A stretch of 64,000 bases of DNA, taken from Aureimonas jatrophae (GTDB taxonomy: Bacteria; Pseudomonadota; Alphaproteobacteria; Rhizobiales; Rhizobiaceae). The translations under genes and the position numbers were made by a program. Below are positions 1-8,245 of this stretch, in pieces. The DNA lies in contig NZ_FNIT01000001.1 in assembly GCF_900104035.1 (NCBI RefSeq), forward strand, positions 683,262 to 747,261, in the 5' to 3' direction. Position 1 is the stretch's first letter. Every line of letters begins with the position of its first letter. The notes under the pieces are model-generated. The model worked only from the letters and a program-made list of their open reading frames with translations, was not told where the DNA came from and did not search any database.

Positions 1-815
1 GCCACGAGGTCGAGGCGGATGCGACGCTCCAGGGCGTGGATCTCGTTCGCCGGGCAGAACAGGAGCACGTCGAAGCGCGGCAGGCCGATCTCCGTGGTGG
101 CGAGCGCGACGCGCCCGGGCGTCGCGTCGAGAGGCCGGTGCAGGCGCCGCCCCGCTTCGGCACCGATCTCGGCCGCCGGACCGGCGAAGGCCGCCGCCGC
201 CCGGTCCACGGAGGTTTCCAGAACCTGCAGCGCGTGCGCGACGTCGGTCTCGGCGCCGCTCGTGATCGAGAAGGCGTGAAAGACGAAGCCGCCCGCGGTG
301 CGCTCGACCCGCAGGTCGGCGGAGAACAAGCGGCTGTTGGGCAGGACGCGCGAGCGGCCCGTCGCGCGGCGGCCGAAGCCGTCGCTCTCAATCTCGGCGA
401 CGTGGGTGGCGAGCCAGGTCCCGTCGATCACCTCGCCCAGCATGCCGTCGACCTCGATCACGTCGCCGATCCGGTACATCGCCCCGCCGACCCGCAGGAG
501 CGAGCCGGTCGCGCACAGCACCAACTCCTTGAACGCCATGACGATCGCCATGGTGAAGGCGGCCAGCTGAAGCGCCGCGGCGCCGATCTCGCCGCGCCAC
601 ACGAGGCCGAGCGCCAGAAGCGCCGCCAGGGCGCAGGCCCCTTTCAGGAGGCGCAGGCGCCGCCGCGCCGCGCCGCCGAGCGGCCCGGCCGTGCCGCGCC
701 CCGCGTGCCGCGCGGCCAGGCGACGCGTCGCCGCCACGGCGACGAGGATGCCGACGCTGGCGCCGATCGGGGCGAGCGGGCCGTGAAACAGAAGGTCGGT
801 GCTGAAGGCGAGCAT
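1..815 (-). CDS. MscS-family mechanosensitive channel, C-terminus outside window
   Basis: The minus-strand frame opens at an ATG (815-813) and stays open to base 1, giving about 271 residues without a stop. The N-terminus has three hydrophobic segments (roughly residues 10-32, 55-75, 78-105). The segment MYRIGDVIEVDGMLGEVID matches the start of the beta domain of MscS channels, which sit in the inner membrane and release solutes on hypo-osmotic shock. The family assignment rests on that motif and the topology; the C-terminus is missing. It is divergent from the small gene and signalling unit that follow. Alternative: an MscS-like protein with another gating role. Confidence 0.75.
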   Translation of the reverse strand, partial: MLAFSTDLLFHGPLAPIGASVGILVAVAATRRLAARHAGRGTAGPLGGAARRRLRLLKGACALAALLALGLVWRGEIGAAALQLAAFTMAIVMAFKELVLCATGSLLRVGGAMYRIGDVIEVDGMLGEVIDGTWLATHVAEIESDGFGRRATGRSRVLPNSRLFSADLRVERTAGGFVFHAFSITSGAETDVAHALQVLETSVDRAAAAFAGPAAEIGAEAGRRLHRPLDATPGRVALATTEIGLPRFDVLLFCPANEIHALERRIRLDLV

Positions 816-1172
816 GCGAATGGTCCCTGGGAAGGCCGGCGCCGGAAGCGGCGGCGTTCGTGACCGGGCATGGCGCCCCGGTCGGACCGAACCTCTAGGC
901 GGGCGGCGTTTCGGCGCGACGCCGTCCACGTGACGTCGCGCCCCGATCGCGTTTCGCCGTCGCGTCCCCGTGGGGTGCCTTTCTTTCATCGCCGCGACGT
1001 CGGGGACCTGGCGTGACGACCGGGTCCCGGCGCGCAATCTCGACGAAACACAATCGCTCCAGCACGACCGAGCGGCGAAACGAGGCCCCGTTAATCACCC
1101 TTCCCGACGAGGCCGGGCACCCCGAACCTCGAGGTCCTTGCGGGAAGCGCGAGGCAGAAGGGAGACGCCGTC
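816..1172. other. Gene-free stretch, 357 bp, divergent promoter region
   Basis: No convincing coding frame on either strand. It lies between the divergent MscS gene and the small 57-residue gene, so it should carry promoters for both directions. It holds one copy of the AATCnnGACGAAACAC element listed separately. Confidence 0.5.
1036..1051 (+). promoter_or_regulatory. Copy 1 of a shared AATCnnGACGAAACAC element
   Basis: AATCTCGACGAAACAC here matches AATCGGGACGAAACAC at 3982-3997 in 14 of 16 positions. Copy 1 precedes the first gene of the signalling unit; copy 2 precedes its sensor-kinase/binding-protein half. Two copies in two upstream regions of one locus suggest an operator, possibly for the OmpR-type regulator encoded between them. 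Seen: the repeat. Inferred: its function. Confidence 0.4.
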
Positions 1173-1346
1173 ATGTTGAGAACCATCTTTGCCGGACTGG
1201 ACCGTGCCGGCGCCCTGATGCTGGAGCGCCACTCCGCCGGCGGCCGCGGCGCCGCCGGCCTCAGGCCCGGTCGGCCGACCCCGACCTGCGAGTTCGACTA
1301 TGAGTACTACGGTGCCCTGGCCGGCCGCGTGCGGCGGTCGCTCTAG
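1173..1346 (+). CDS. Small hypothetical protein, 57 aa
   Basis: ATG at 1173 is preceded by AAGGGAG at a good ribosome-binding distance, and the frame runs 57 codons to TAG. The product starts MLRTIFAGLDRAGALMLERH and ends in a basic tail after CEFDYEYYGALAG. No family is recognised. Size and composition resemble the short basic proteins frequent in alphaproteobacteria (for example DUF1127), but the DUF1127 motif is not evident. It sits just upstream of the kinase/regulator genes. A 7-bp stem (1372-1378 with 1388-1394) lies in the gap before the next gene. Confidence 0.45.
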   Translation: MLRTIFAGLDRAGALMLERHSAGGRGAAGLRPGRPTPTCEFDYEYYGALAGRVRRSL

Positions 1347-1493
1347 GGGCACGGACGGGCTCGCCCGCGCCCCGCCTTCCGGAAGGTAAGGCGGCCGGGC
1401 GATCCCTTTCGGCCCGCCATCGAGGCGTGTATGCTTCGTGGCAAAAGCAAGGCAAGATGGGGCAGGGGCGCCTTCGGGCAAGAAGCCAAGACG

Positions 1494-3248
1494 ATGCGGG
1501 ATGGATGGATCAGTTTCGCCGCGGCCGATCGGGAGCCGGCGTCGGCCTTGCCGCGCTGGAAGCTCCTGATCGTCGACGACGACCAGGCCGTTCACGACGG
1601 CACGCGCTTCGCCCTGCAGCGCTTCGCGCTGAACGGACGGCGGCTCGAGTTCCACAGCGCCTATTCCGGCACGGAGGGTTTCGAGGCGCTGCGCGCCCAT
1701 CCCGATACGGCCGTGGTGCTGCTCGACGTCGTGATGGAGAGCGAGGACGCCGGGCTGCGGCTGGCCCGTCGCATCCGCAACGAGCTCGGCAACGACCTCG
1801 TGCGCATCATCCTGCGCACCGGCCAGCCCGGCCAGGCTCCCGAGCACAAGGTCGTCGTCGACTACGACATCAACGACTACAAGGCTAAGACCGAGCTGAC
1901 CGCCGAGCGCCTGTTCACCGCGTTGACGGCGGCGCTGCGCTCCTTCGAGCAGCTGCGCCGGCTCGACGACACGCGGCGCGGACTGGAGCTGATCGTCCAG
2001 GCCTCGTCCGACCTGTTCTCGCGTCGCTCGCTGGAGACGCTGGGGCTCGGCGTCCTTCTCCAGCTCAACGCGCTGCTCGCGCTGGAGGCCGCCGGCATCG
2101 TTCTGGCGCGCGAGAGCGCGAACGCGGCGCATTCGGTCCTTGCCCGGCTCGGAACCTTCGCGGGGGAACGGGGCGAGCGGATCGACTTCGACGCCTTGTT
2201 CCAGCGCCTCGCCACCGAGGACCGCCGCGTCCTCCACGAGGACGGCACGACGCACCTCTTCCTGCGGACCGAGGGCGGGTCGGAGTTTCTGGTGCTCGTC
2301 GACAATCCGTCCGAGCCGAGCCCGGCGCAGGTCTCGCTTCTGGCGGTGTTCGCCGCCAAGCTCGCCATCGCCTTCGACAACGCCCGCCTTCATGCCGAGA
2401 TCCTGGCTGCCAACGAGGAGCTGGAGGAGCGCGTCCACCGCCGCACGGGAGAACTGGCCACCGCCAACGCGCGGCTCGAGGCGCAAGGGGCGCAGCTTCG
2501 CCGCGTCAACGCGTTCAAGAACGAGATCCTCGGCACGATCGCCCACGACCTGAAGAACCCGCTTGGCGTCATCATGGGGCGCGCGGAGATGCTGGCGGCG
2601 CTGGCCGACCGGCTGGACGAGGCGGCCGCCGCCCCCTTCCGGCAGCAGACCGGCCCCATTCGCGAGGCCGCGCAGCGCCTCACGCGCATCCTCGACCGCT
2701 CGCTCAACGACGCCATGGCCGACGCGGTGGACATCGTGATCGAGGCGCGTCCCGCCGATGTCGGCCGCATCGTGGAGCGCACGGCGGAACTCGCGCGAAG
2801 CCTCGCCGAGGCCAAGGCGCAGACGCTCTCGCTCGCCGTGGAGCCGGGTCTGGGCGCACGCTGCGATCCCGACCGCGTCGCGGAGGCCGTGGAGAATCTC
2901 GTCGGCAACGCGGTGAAGTACACGCCGGCCGGCGGGCGCATCGAGGTGTCGGCCGCCCGGCAGGCGGGCGAGATCGCCATCACCGTGGCCGATTCCGGCC
3001 CCGGCCTTCGCCCCGAGGACGTCGCACGCCTGTTCGGCCGCTTCCAGCGCCTGTCGGCCCAGCCTACGGGCGGCGAAAGCGCGACCGGGCTCGGCCTGTC
3101 GATCGTGCGCAAGATCGCCGAGCTGCACGGCGGACGCATCGAGGCCGCCGAGCACGGTCCGCTCGGCGGCGCCGCCTTCACCCTGACCCTTCCCGTCGAT
3201 CGCACGATGGGCACCGACACGCCGACGAGGACACGAGAACAACCATGA
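1494..3248 (+). CDS. REC-DUF3369-histidine kinase
   Basis: Cytoplasmic two-component protein of 584 residues from ATG 1494. An upstream in-frame ATG at 1431 would add 21 residues that do not look conserved. An N-terminal receiver domain (about residues 20-140; LLIVDDD, phospho-acceptor Asp in VVLLDVVME, Thr in ILRTG, Lys in NDYKAK) is followed by a DUF3369/GAF-like region (to about 310), a coiled coil, a HisKA box (IAHDLKNPLG) and an HATPase domain (N box NLVGNAVKYTP, G box GLGLSIV). Having REC in front of a kinase, it can accept phosphate from another kinase and also autophosphorylate. The stop overlaps the next gene's start (ATGA), so it is probably co-translated with the OmpR-type regulator. 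No membrane segment is seen. Confidence 0.85.
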   Translation: MRDGWISFAAADREPASALPRWKLLIVDDDQAVHDGTRFALQRFALNGRRLEFHSAYSGTEGFEALRAHPDTAVVLLDVVMESEDAGLRLARRIRNELGNDLVRIILRTGQPGQAPEHKVVVDYDINDYKAKTELTAERLFTALTAALRSFEQLRRLDDTRRGLELIVQASSDLFSRRSLETLGLGVLLQLNALLALEAAGIVLARESANAAHSVLARLGTFAGERGERIDFDALFQRLATEDRRVLHEDGTTHLFLRTEGGSEFLVLVDNPSEPSPAQVSLLAVFAAKLAIAFDNARLHAEILAANEELEERVHRRTGELATANARLEAQGAQLRRVNAFKNEILGTIAHDLKNPLGVIMGRAEMLAALADRLDEAAAAPFRQQTGPIREAAQRLTRILDRSLNDAMADAVDIVIEARPADVGRIVERTAELARSLAEAKAQTLSLAVEPGLGARCDPDRVAEAVENLVGNAVKYTPAGGRIEVSAARQAGEIAITVADSGPGLRPEDVARLFGRFQRLSAQPTGGESATGLGLSIVRKIAELHGGRIEAAEHGPLGGAAFTLTLPVDRTMGTDTPTRTREQP

Positions 3249-3961
3249 GCGAGCCCCTGATCGTCGTGGTGGACGACGAGGCGCCGACGCGCGAGATGAT
3301 CGGCGACTACATCCGCATGAACGGCTACGAGGTCGAGCTGTGCGACGGGGGGGCGAGCTTCCGCCAGCTTCTGGAACGCCGCACGCCCGACCTCGTGGTG
3401 CTCGACCTCAACATGCCGGGCGAGGACGGCTTGTCGATCGTGCGCTTCCTGAAGGGCGAGACGCAGATCCCCGTGGTGATGCTGACCGCGACCGCGAGCC
3501 TCATCGACCGCGTGGTGGGTCTGGAGCTCGGCGCCGACGACTACCTCGCCAAGCCCTGCGAGCTGCGCGAGCTGCTGGCCCGCATCCGCTCGGTGATCCG
3601 CCGCAGCACGGTCACGGCCGCGGCCGCCGCGGCCCTGCCCGAGGAGCCGCGCCCGCGCGTGCGCTTCGGCACGAAGTGGCTGGACCTCGAGGCGCAGCTC
3701 CTGTGCGACGACGACGGCCAGGCGGTGCAGCTCGTCCACAGCGAGTTCAGCCTTCTCAAGGCCTTTGCCGAGAACCCGCGCCGGGTGCTCACGCGCGAGC
3801 GCCTGCTCGACCTCGCCTCGGCGCGCGACACCGACGCCTTCGACCGCGCCATCGACGTGCGCATCACGCGCATCCGCAAGAAGATCGAGCCCGATCCGCA
3901 GAACCCGACCGTGATCCGGACCGTGCGCGGCTCGGGCTACGTCTTCTCGCCCACCGGATGA
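3245..3961 (+). CDS. OmpR/PhoB-family response regulator
   Basis: DNA-binding response regulator of 238 residues. The receiver domain (1-120) has the acidic pair in VVVDDE, the phospho-acceptor Asp in LVVLDLNMPG, Thr in VVMLTATAS and Lys in DDYLAKP. The C-terminal winged helix (about 140-235) ends RTVRGSGYVFSPTG, typical of the OmpR branch. ATG overlaps the stop of the preceding kinase gene by four bases, so the two are translationally coupled and almost certainly partners. Its targets are unknown; the repeated AATCnnGACGAAACAC element flanking this gene is a candidate autoregulatory site. Confidence 0.92.
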   Translation: MSEPLIVVVDDEAPTREMIGDYIRMNGYEVELCDGGASFRQLLERRTPDLVVLDLNMPGEDGLSIVRFLKGETQIPVVMLTATASLIDRVVGLELGADDYLAKPCELRELLARIRSVIRRSTVTAAAAAALPEEPRPRVRFGTKWLDLEAQLLCDDDGQAVQLVHSEFSLLKAFAENPRRVLTRERLLDLASARDTDAFDRAIDVRITRIRKKIEPDPQNPTVIRTVRGSGYVFSPTG

Positions 3962-3981
3962 GCGGGGCGGTTGCATCGCGA

Positions 3982-3997
3982 AATCGGGACGAAACAC
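3982..3997 (+). promoter_or_regulatory. Copy 2 of the shared AATCnnGACGAAACAC element
   Basis: It lies 58 bases before the ATG of the sensor kinase. GAAA occurs at 3980-3983 and again at 3991-3994, an 11-bp period as expected for tandem half-sites of OmpR-family regulators. Function is inferred. Confidence 0.4.
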
Positions 3998-4055
3998 GGA
4001 CGAGCGACAATGAGGTCCTGTTCCTCGTGATCCCCGCCCGGTCGCCTGCCGCCTC

Positions 4056-6479
4056 ATGATCCTGTCCCGCCGCCTTCCCGTCCGTGCCCTCCAGATGTTT
4101 CGCCGCAAGCGCGTGGCGGGTGGCGTCGCCGGCCGCGGTCTGGGCTGGATGCCGCGCGGGTTGCGCCCCACGATCGCGCATCGCGTGTTCCTGGTGGGGG
4201 CGATCCCGATCCTCGCGATCGGCGCGATCGCCGCGCTCTCGATCGTGCTCCTCGACCGGGCGGACCTGGCGCGCGCCGGCGCGCTGGAGGCCGCCACGAT
4301 CTATCGCCAGGTCGTCTCCGGCATGGCGGCGCAGGATGCCTTCGTGCGCGCGCAGGCGAACGAGCGGGCGCGCTACGGCTCGGCCTTCAGCGCCTCGGTG
4401 ACCAGCGCGGCGACGGGCCTTCAGAACCTGTCCGCGCGCATCCGCGACCCCGACCAGCTGTCCGCGATCGAGGGCACGCTCTCCACGCTCGAGCGCTACC
4501 GGCGCCTGATGGCCGATCTCACCGTCTCGACCCGCTCCAGCGACCGGCTGACCCAGTCCATGGACCGGCGCCTGGAGGAGCTCGTGCTTCTGACCGACGA
4601 GGCGCGCGCCCGCCAGAAGCGCGCCAACCGCGACCTCGTGACGACGCTGGAGGGACGCGACGCCCGGCTTCAGCGCCTGCGCGAGGTGGTGGACGGCGCG
4701 CAGGCGCTGCGCGGGGCGCTGGCCGACGGGCTGATCGCCGGCGCGCTCGACCCGGTCTCGGGCGATGCCTTCGAGCGCGCCCGCATCCAGAACGGCTACG
4801 ACCAACTCGCCGAGGCGCTCCAGCGCGCCCGCAACGCCGGCATCACGGCGGAGCGCGTGCCCCCGCTCGCCGCCGGGCAGGGGGGCGCGCAGGCGCTTCT
4901 CGGCTGGCTCGACCGCGAGCTGAAGATCAACGGCACCGCCCAGCGCGCGCTCCAGACCGAGATCGGCGATCTCCTGACCTACACGATCAACGCGCAGGAG
5001 ACCGAGCAGGCGACCCAGTCGATCGCCATCGACACGCTGAAGCTCGGGCGCACCTCGGAGGGCGTCCTCCAGCGCCGCTCGCCGGCCGAGGTGGCGGGCC
5101 TGCTCACAATCAGCCGCACGATCGGCGACAAGATCGCCTCGCTGCCGATCTCGCCGCTGATCCAGTCCGACATGATCGACACCGTCAAGCGGTGGCAGGA
5201 CGGGTTCGACGCCATGCGCGAGGGGCTCGCCACGCAGAACGGGCTCCTGATCGCCATGTCCGACACGGCGGGCGTCATGCTGCTGCAGGTGACCGGCCTC
5301 AACAACGAGCTGTCGCGCCATGCCGACGAGATCGGCACGGCGGTGCGCCGGATCATGGTGCTCGGCGGCGCGCTCGCGTTTCTGCTCGCCTCGGTCAGCG
5401 GCCTCCTGGTCGCGCGCTCCATCACGCTGCCGCTGCGCCGGCTGGAGCACGACATGAACGACCGTGCGGCCAACGGCGGCCTCGCGCTTCTGCCGGGCAC
5501 CGAGCGCCGCGACGAGGTCGGCTCGATGACGCGCGCCACGAACCGCTTCCTGTCGGAGCTGAACCGGCGTGAAACGGCGCTGCGCCGCGCCAAGGACGAT
5601 GCCGACGACGCCCTGCGCCGCCTGCGCGACACGCAGTCCGACCTGATCCAGGCCGAGAAGCTGGCCTCGCTCGGCCAGCTCGTCGCCGGCGTCGCCCACG
5701 AGATCAATACCCCGCTCGGCGTCGCGCTCACCACCTCCACCGCCATGAGCGGCGAGGTGGCGCGCTTCCGCGACGAGGCACTCGCGGGGCAGTTGACGCA
5801 GGCCGACTTCGAGGAGTTCGTGGAGCGCCTGATCGAGGGCGCGCGCCTGACCACCAGCAACGTCCAGCGCGCCGCCCAGCTCGTCCACGCCTTCAAGCAG
5901 GTCGCCGCCGACCGCACCAGCGACGACCGGCGCCGCTTCGAGCTCGGCGCCTTTGCGGCCGACCTCTTCACGAGCCTGGGGCCGATGGGCCGGCGCGGCG
6001 GGCACCACGTCGCGGTGTCGTGCGAGGAGGGCATCCTTCTCGACTCCTATCCCGGCGCGCTCGCCCAGGTTCTCACCAACCTCCTGTCCAACGCCTATGC
6101 CCACGCCTTCGCCGACCGGAACGGCGGCCAGGTGCGCGTGGCGATCTCGCGCCGCTGCGCGGAGGGTTTCCGCATCCGCTTCTCCGACGACGGGCGCGGC
6201 ATCGCGCCCGCCGACCGCCCGCACATCTTCGATCCCTTCTTCACGACGCGGCGCGCCGAAGGCTCCACCGGTCTGGGGCTCCAGATCGTCTACAATCTCG
6301 TGACCGCGACGCTGGGCGGCACGATCCGCTTCACGAGCGACGTCGGACGCGGCACGACCTTCACGCTGGACCTGCCGCTCACCGCGCCCAGCCAGCCCGC
6401 CGAAGGGGCCGCCGACGCCCATCGCGCAGCCTCCAGCCGCCAGCTTCCCGCCCCCTCGCTCGAAGGCGCTATCGCATGA
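4056..6479 (+). CDS. Membrane sensor histidine kinase with large periplasmic domain
   Basis: Inner-membrane kinase of 807 residues. One transmembrane segment lies near residues 45-72 and a second near 430-452, leaving about 355 residues outside the membrane, predicted mostly helical like TorS-type sensor domains. HAMP follows (RSITLPLRRLE), then a HisKA box with LASLGQLVAGVAHEINTPLG (His about 548) and an HATPase domain (DDGRGIAPADRP, GLGLQIV). The sequence around the His is of the DctB/NtrB type. Its stop overlaps the ATG of the binding-protein gene, which suggests that the binding protein presents a ligand to the periplasmic domain, as TorT does to TorS. The protein lacks its own REC domain, so it may phosphorylate the REC of the first kinase or the OmpR-type regulator. 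Confidence 0.85.
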   Translation: MILSRRLPVRALQMFRRKRVAGGVAGRGLGWMPRGLRPTIAHRVFLVGAIPILAIGAIAALSIVLLDRADLARAGALEAATIYRQVVSGMAAQDAFVRAQANERARYGSAFSASVTSAATGLQNLSARIRDPDQLSAIEGTLSTLERYRRLMADLTVSTRSSDRLTQSMDRRLEELVLLTDEARARQKRANRDLVTTLEGRDARLQRLREVVDGAQALRGALADGLIAGALDPVSGDAFERARIQNGYDQLAEALQRARNAGITAERVPPLAAGQGGAQALLGWLDRELKINGTAQRALQTEIGDLLTYTINAQETEQATQSIAIDTLKLGRTSEGVLQRRSPAEVAGLLTISRTIGDKIASLPISPLIQSDMIDTVKRWQDGFDAMREGLATQNGLLIAMSDTAGVMLLQVTGLNNELSRHADEIGTAVRRIMVLGGALAFLLASVSGLLVARSITLPLRRLEHDMNDRAANGGLALLPGTERRDEVGSMTRATNRFLSELNRRETALRRAKDDADDALRRLRDTQSDLIQAEKLASLGQLVAGVAHEINTPLGVALTTSTAMSGEVARFRDEALAGQLTQADFEEFVERLIEGARLTTSNVQRAAQLVHAFKQVAADRTSDDRRRFELGAFAADLFTSLGPMGRRGGHHVAVSCEEGILLDSYPGALAQVLTNLLSNAYAHAFADRNGGQVRVAISRRCAEGFRIRFSDDGRGIAPADRPHIFDPFFTTRRAEGSTGLGLQIVYNLVTATLGGTIRFTSDVGRGTTFTLDLPLTAPSQPAEGAADAHRAASSRQLPAPSLEGAIA

Positions 6480-8119
6480 TCCGTTATGCCGCCGCCCTGC
6501 CGCTCGTGTGCGCGCTCGGCCTCCTGGTCGCCGCGCCCGTGCCCGCCGCCGCCAAGACCTTCGTGTTCTGCTCGGAGGGCAACCCGGAGGCGATGAACCC
6601 GCAGCTCGCTATCACCGGCACGGCGATGGACGCCACGCGGCCGATGTTCGACACGCTGGTGGAGTTCGAGCCCGGCACGACGCAACTGCGGCCCGCGCTC
6701 GCCGAGTCGTGGACCGTGTCGGCGGACGGGCGCGAGATCGTGTTCCACCTGCGCCCCGGCGTCGCGTTCCACGACAGCGACATCTTCCAGCCGACGCGCA
6801 CGCTGGAGGCCGCCGACGTCGTCTTCTCGATCGAGCGGCAGTGGCGGAGCGACCATCCGTTCCACGCGGTCTCGACGCCGCGCTTCGACTACTTCCAGGA
6901 CGCCGGCATGCCCGAGCTTCTGGAAAGCGTCGAGGCGGTCGACCCGCTGACGGTGCGCATTCGGCTGCGGGACGCCAACGCGCCCTTTCTCGCCAACTTC
7001 ACCATGCCCTTCCTGTCGATCCTGTCGGCGGAGTACGCCGACACGCTCCAGCGCCGCGGGACGCCCGCCGAGATCGACACCAAGCCGATCGGCACGGGTC
7101 CTTTCCGCTTCGTCGACTTCCGCCCCGACGTTCTGGTGCGCTACCGCGTCTTCGATCGCTCCTGGCGCGGCCCGCAGGCCATCGACACGCTGGTCTTCTC
7201 GATCACGCCCACCGCCTCGGCGCGCCTGGCCAAGCTCGCCTCCGGCGAGTGCCATGCCAGCGCCTATCCCGACGCCGAGGACATGCGCGCCATCCGCGCC
7301 AATCCCGAGCTCAAGCTCTACGAGAGCCCGGCCTACAACGTCGGCTACATGGCCATCAACACGTCGCGCCCGCCGTTCAACGACCGCCGCGTGCGCCAGG
7401 CGCTGAACTACGCCATCGACAAGCGCGCCATCATCGACGCCGTCTACGGGGCCGGGGGCGTCGAGGCCGTCAACCCGCTGCCGCCCGCCAACTGGGCCTA
7501 TGACGAGACGGCCAAGGGCTATCCCTACGATCCCGAACGGGCCCGCCAGCTCCTGCGCGAGGCGGGTCTCGAGAAGGGGTTCGACGTCGATCTCTGGTAC
7601 ACGCCGGTCTCGCGCCCCTACAATCCGAACGGCATCCGCGTCTACGACATGATCAGCGCCGACCTCGAGAAGCTCGGCATCCGCACCTATCCGCGTACCG
7701 CCGAGTGGAACAGCTACCGCTCGGTCATGCAGGACGGCAACGTGCCGCTCGCGCTCTACGGCTGGACCGGCGACAACGGCGATCCCGACAACTTCATGAC
7801 GACGCTGCTCAGCTGCGACACCGCGCGTATCGGGGGCAACAACATTGCCCGCTGGTGCGACAAGCGCTTCGACGATCTGGTCCGCCGCGCCCGGACCGGA
7901 GCCGATCCGGAGATCCGCCGCGAGCTGTATGTCGAGGCCGAGCGCATCTTCCGGGACGAGGCGCCATGGGTGCCGATCGCCCACTCGGTCTTTGCGGTGG
8001 GGGCGCGCCGCGAGGTGCGCAACTTCGTGATGGACCCGCTTGGCTACCACAACTTCACCGGCGTCGACCTCGCCGGAAGCACCGACGCAGCGGCAGGCCG
8101 GAATCGTACGGCACCCTGA
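6476..8119 (+). CDS. DppA-type periplasmic substrate-binding protein (SBP_bac_5)
   Basis: Exported protein of 547 residues. The signal peptide is residues 1 to about 26 (hydrophobic core then VPAAAKTF). The mature part has family 5 features: EGNPEAMNPQLA near the N-terminus, LAESWTVSADG, FHLRPGVAFHD, and YMAINTSRPPFNDRRVRQA. This family binds di/oligopeptides, heme, opines or nickel for ABC uptake. No permease or ATPase is adjacent. ATG overlaps the stop of the sensor kinase gene, so signalling rather than transport is a likely role. Uptake with a permease encoded elsewhere remains possible. Confidence 0.88.
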   Translation: MIRYAAALPLVCALGLLVAAPVPAAAKTFVFCSEGNPEAMNPQLAITGTAMDATRPMFDTLVEFEPGTTQLRPALAESWTVSADGREIVFHLRPGVAFHDSDIFQPTRTLEAADVVFSIERQWRSDHPFHAVSTPRFDYFQDAGMPELLESVEAVDPLTVRIRLRDANAPFLANFTMPFLSILSAEYADTLQRRGTPAEIDTKPIGTGPFRFVDFRPDVLVRYRVFDRSWRGPQAIDTLVFSITPTASARLAKLASGECHASAYPDAEDMRAIRANPELKLYESPAYNVGYMAINTSRPPFNDRRVRQALNYAIDKRAIIDAVYGAGGVEAVNPLPPANWAYDETAKGYPYDPERARQLLREAGLEKGFDVDLWYTPVSRPYNPNGIRVYDMISADLEKLGIRTYPRTAEWNSYRSVMQDGNVPLALYGWTGDNGDPDNFMTTLLSCDTARIGGNNIARWCDKRFDDLVRRARTGADPEIRRELYVEAERIFRDEAPWVPIAHSVFAVGARREVRNFVMDPLGYHNFTGVDLAGSTDAAAGRNRTAP

Positions 8120-8245
8120 TCGTGCAAAAAATGATCGCGTCCGGTCGATAGCCGGGCAACCTCCACGGCCGTCTCACATTATCGCGAGCGGCTCGGCCCG
8201 GACGCACGAGACGTGCGCGCGGGAGCCTGCCTGGTGGAGACCGAT

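Noticed and set aside
1095-6422. Three long minus-strand open frames opposite the signalling genes
   Set aside because: They are antisense to kinases and a regulator with intact catalytic motifs on the plus strand.
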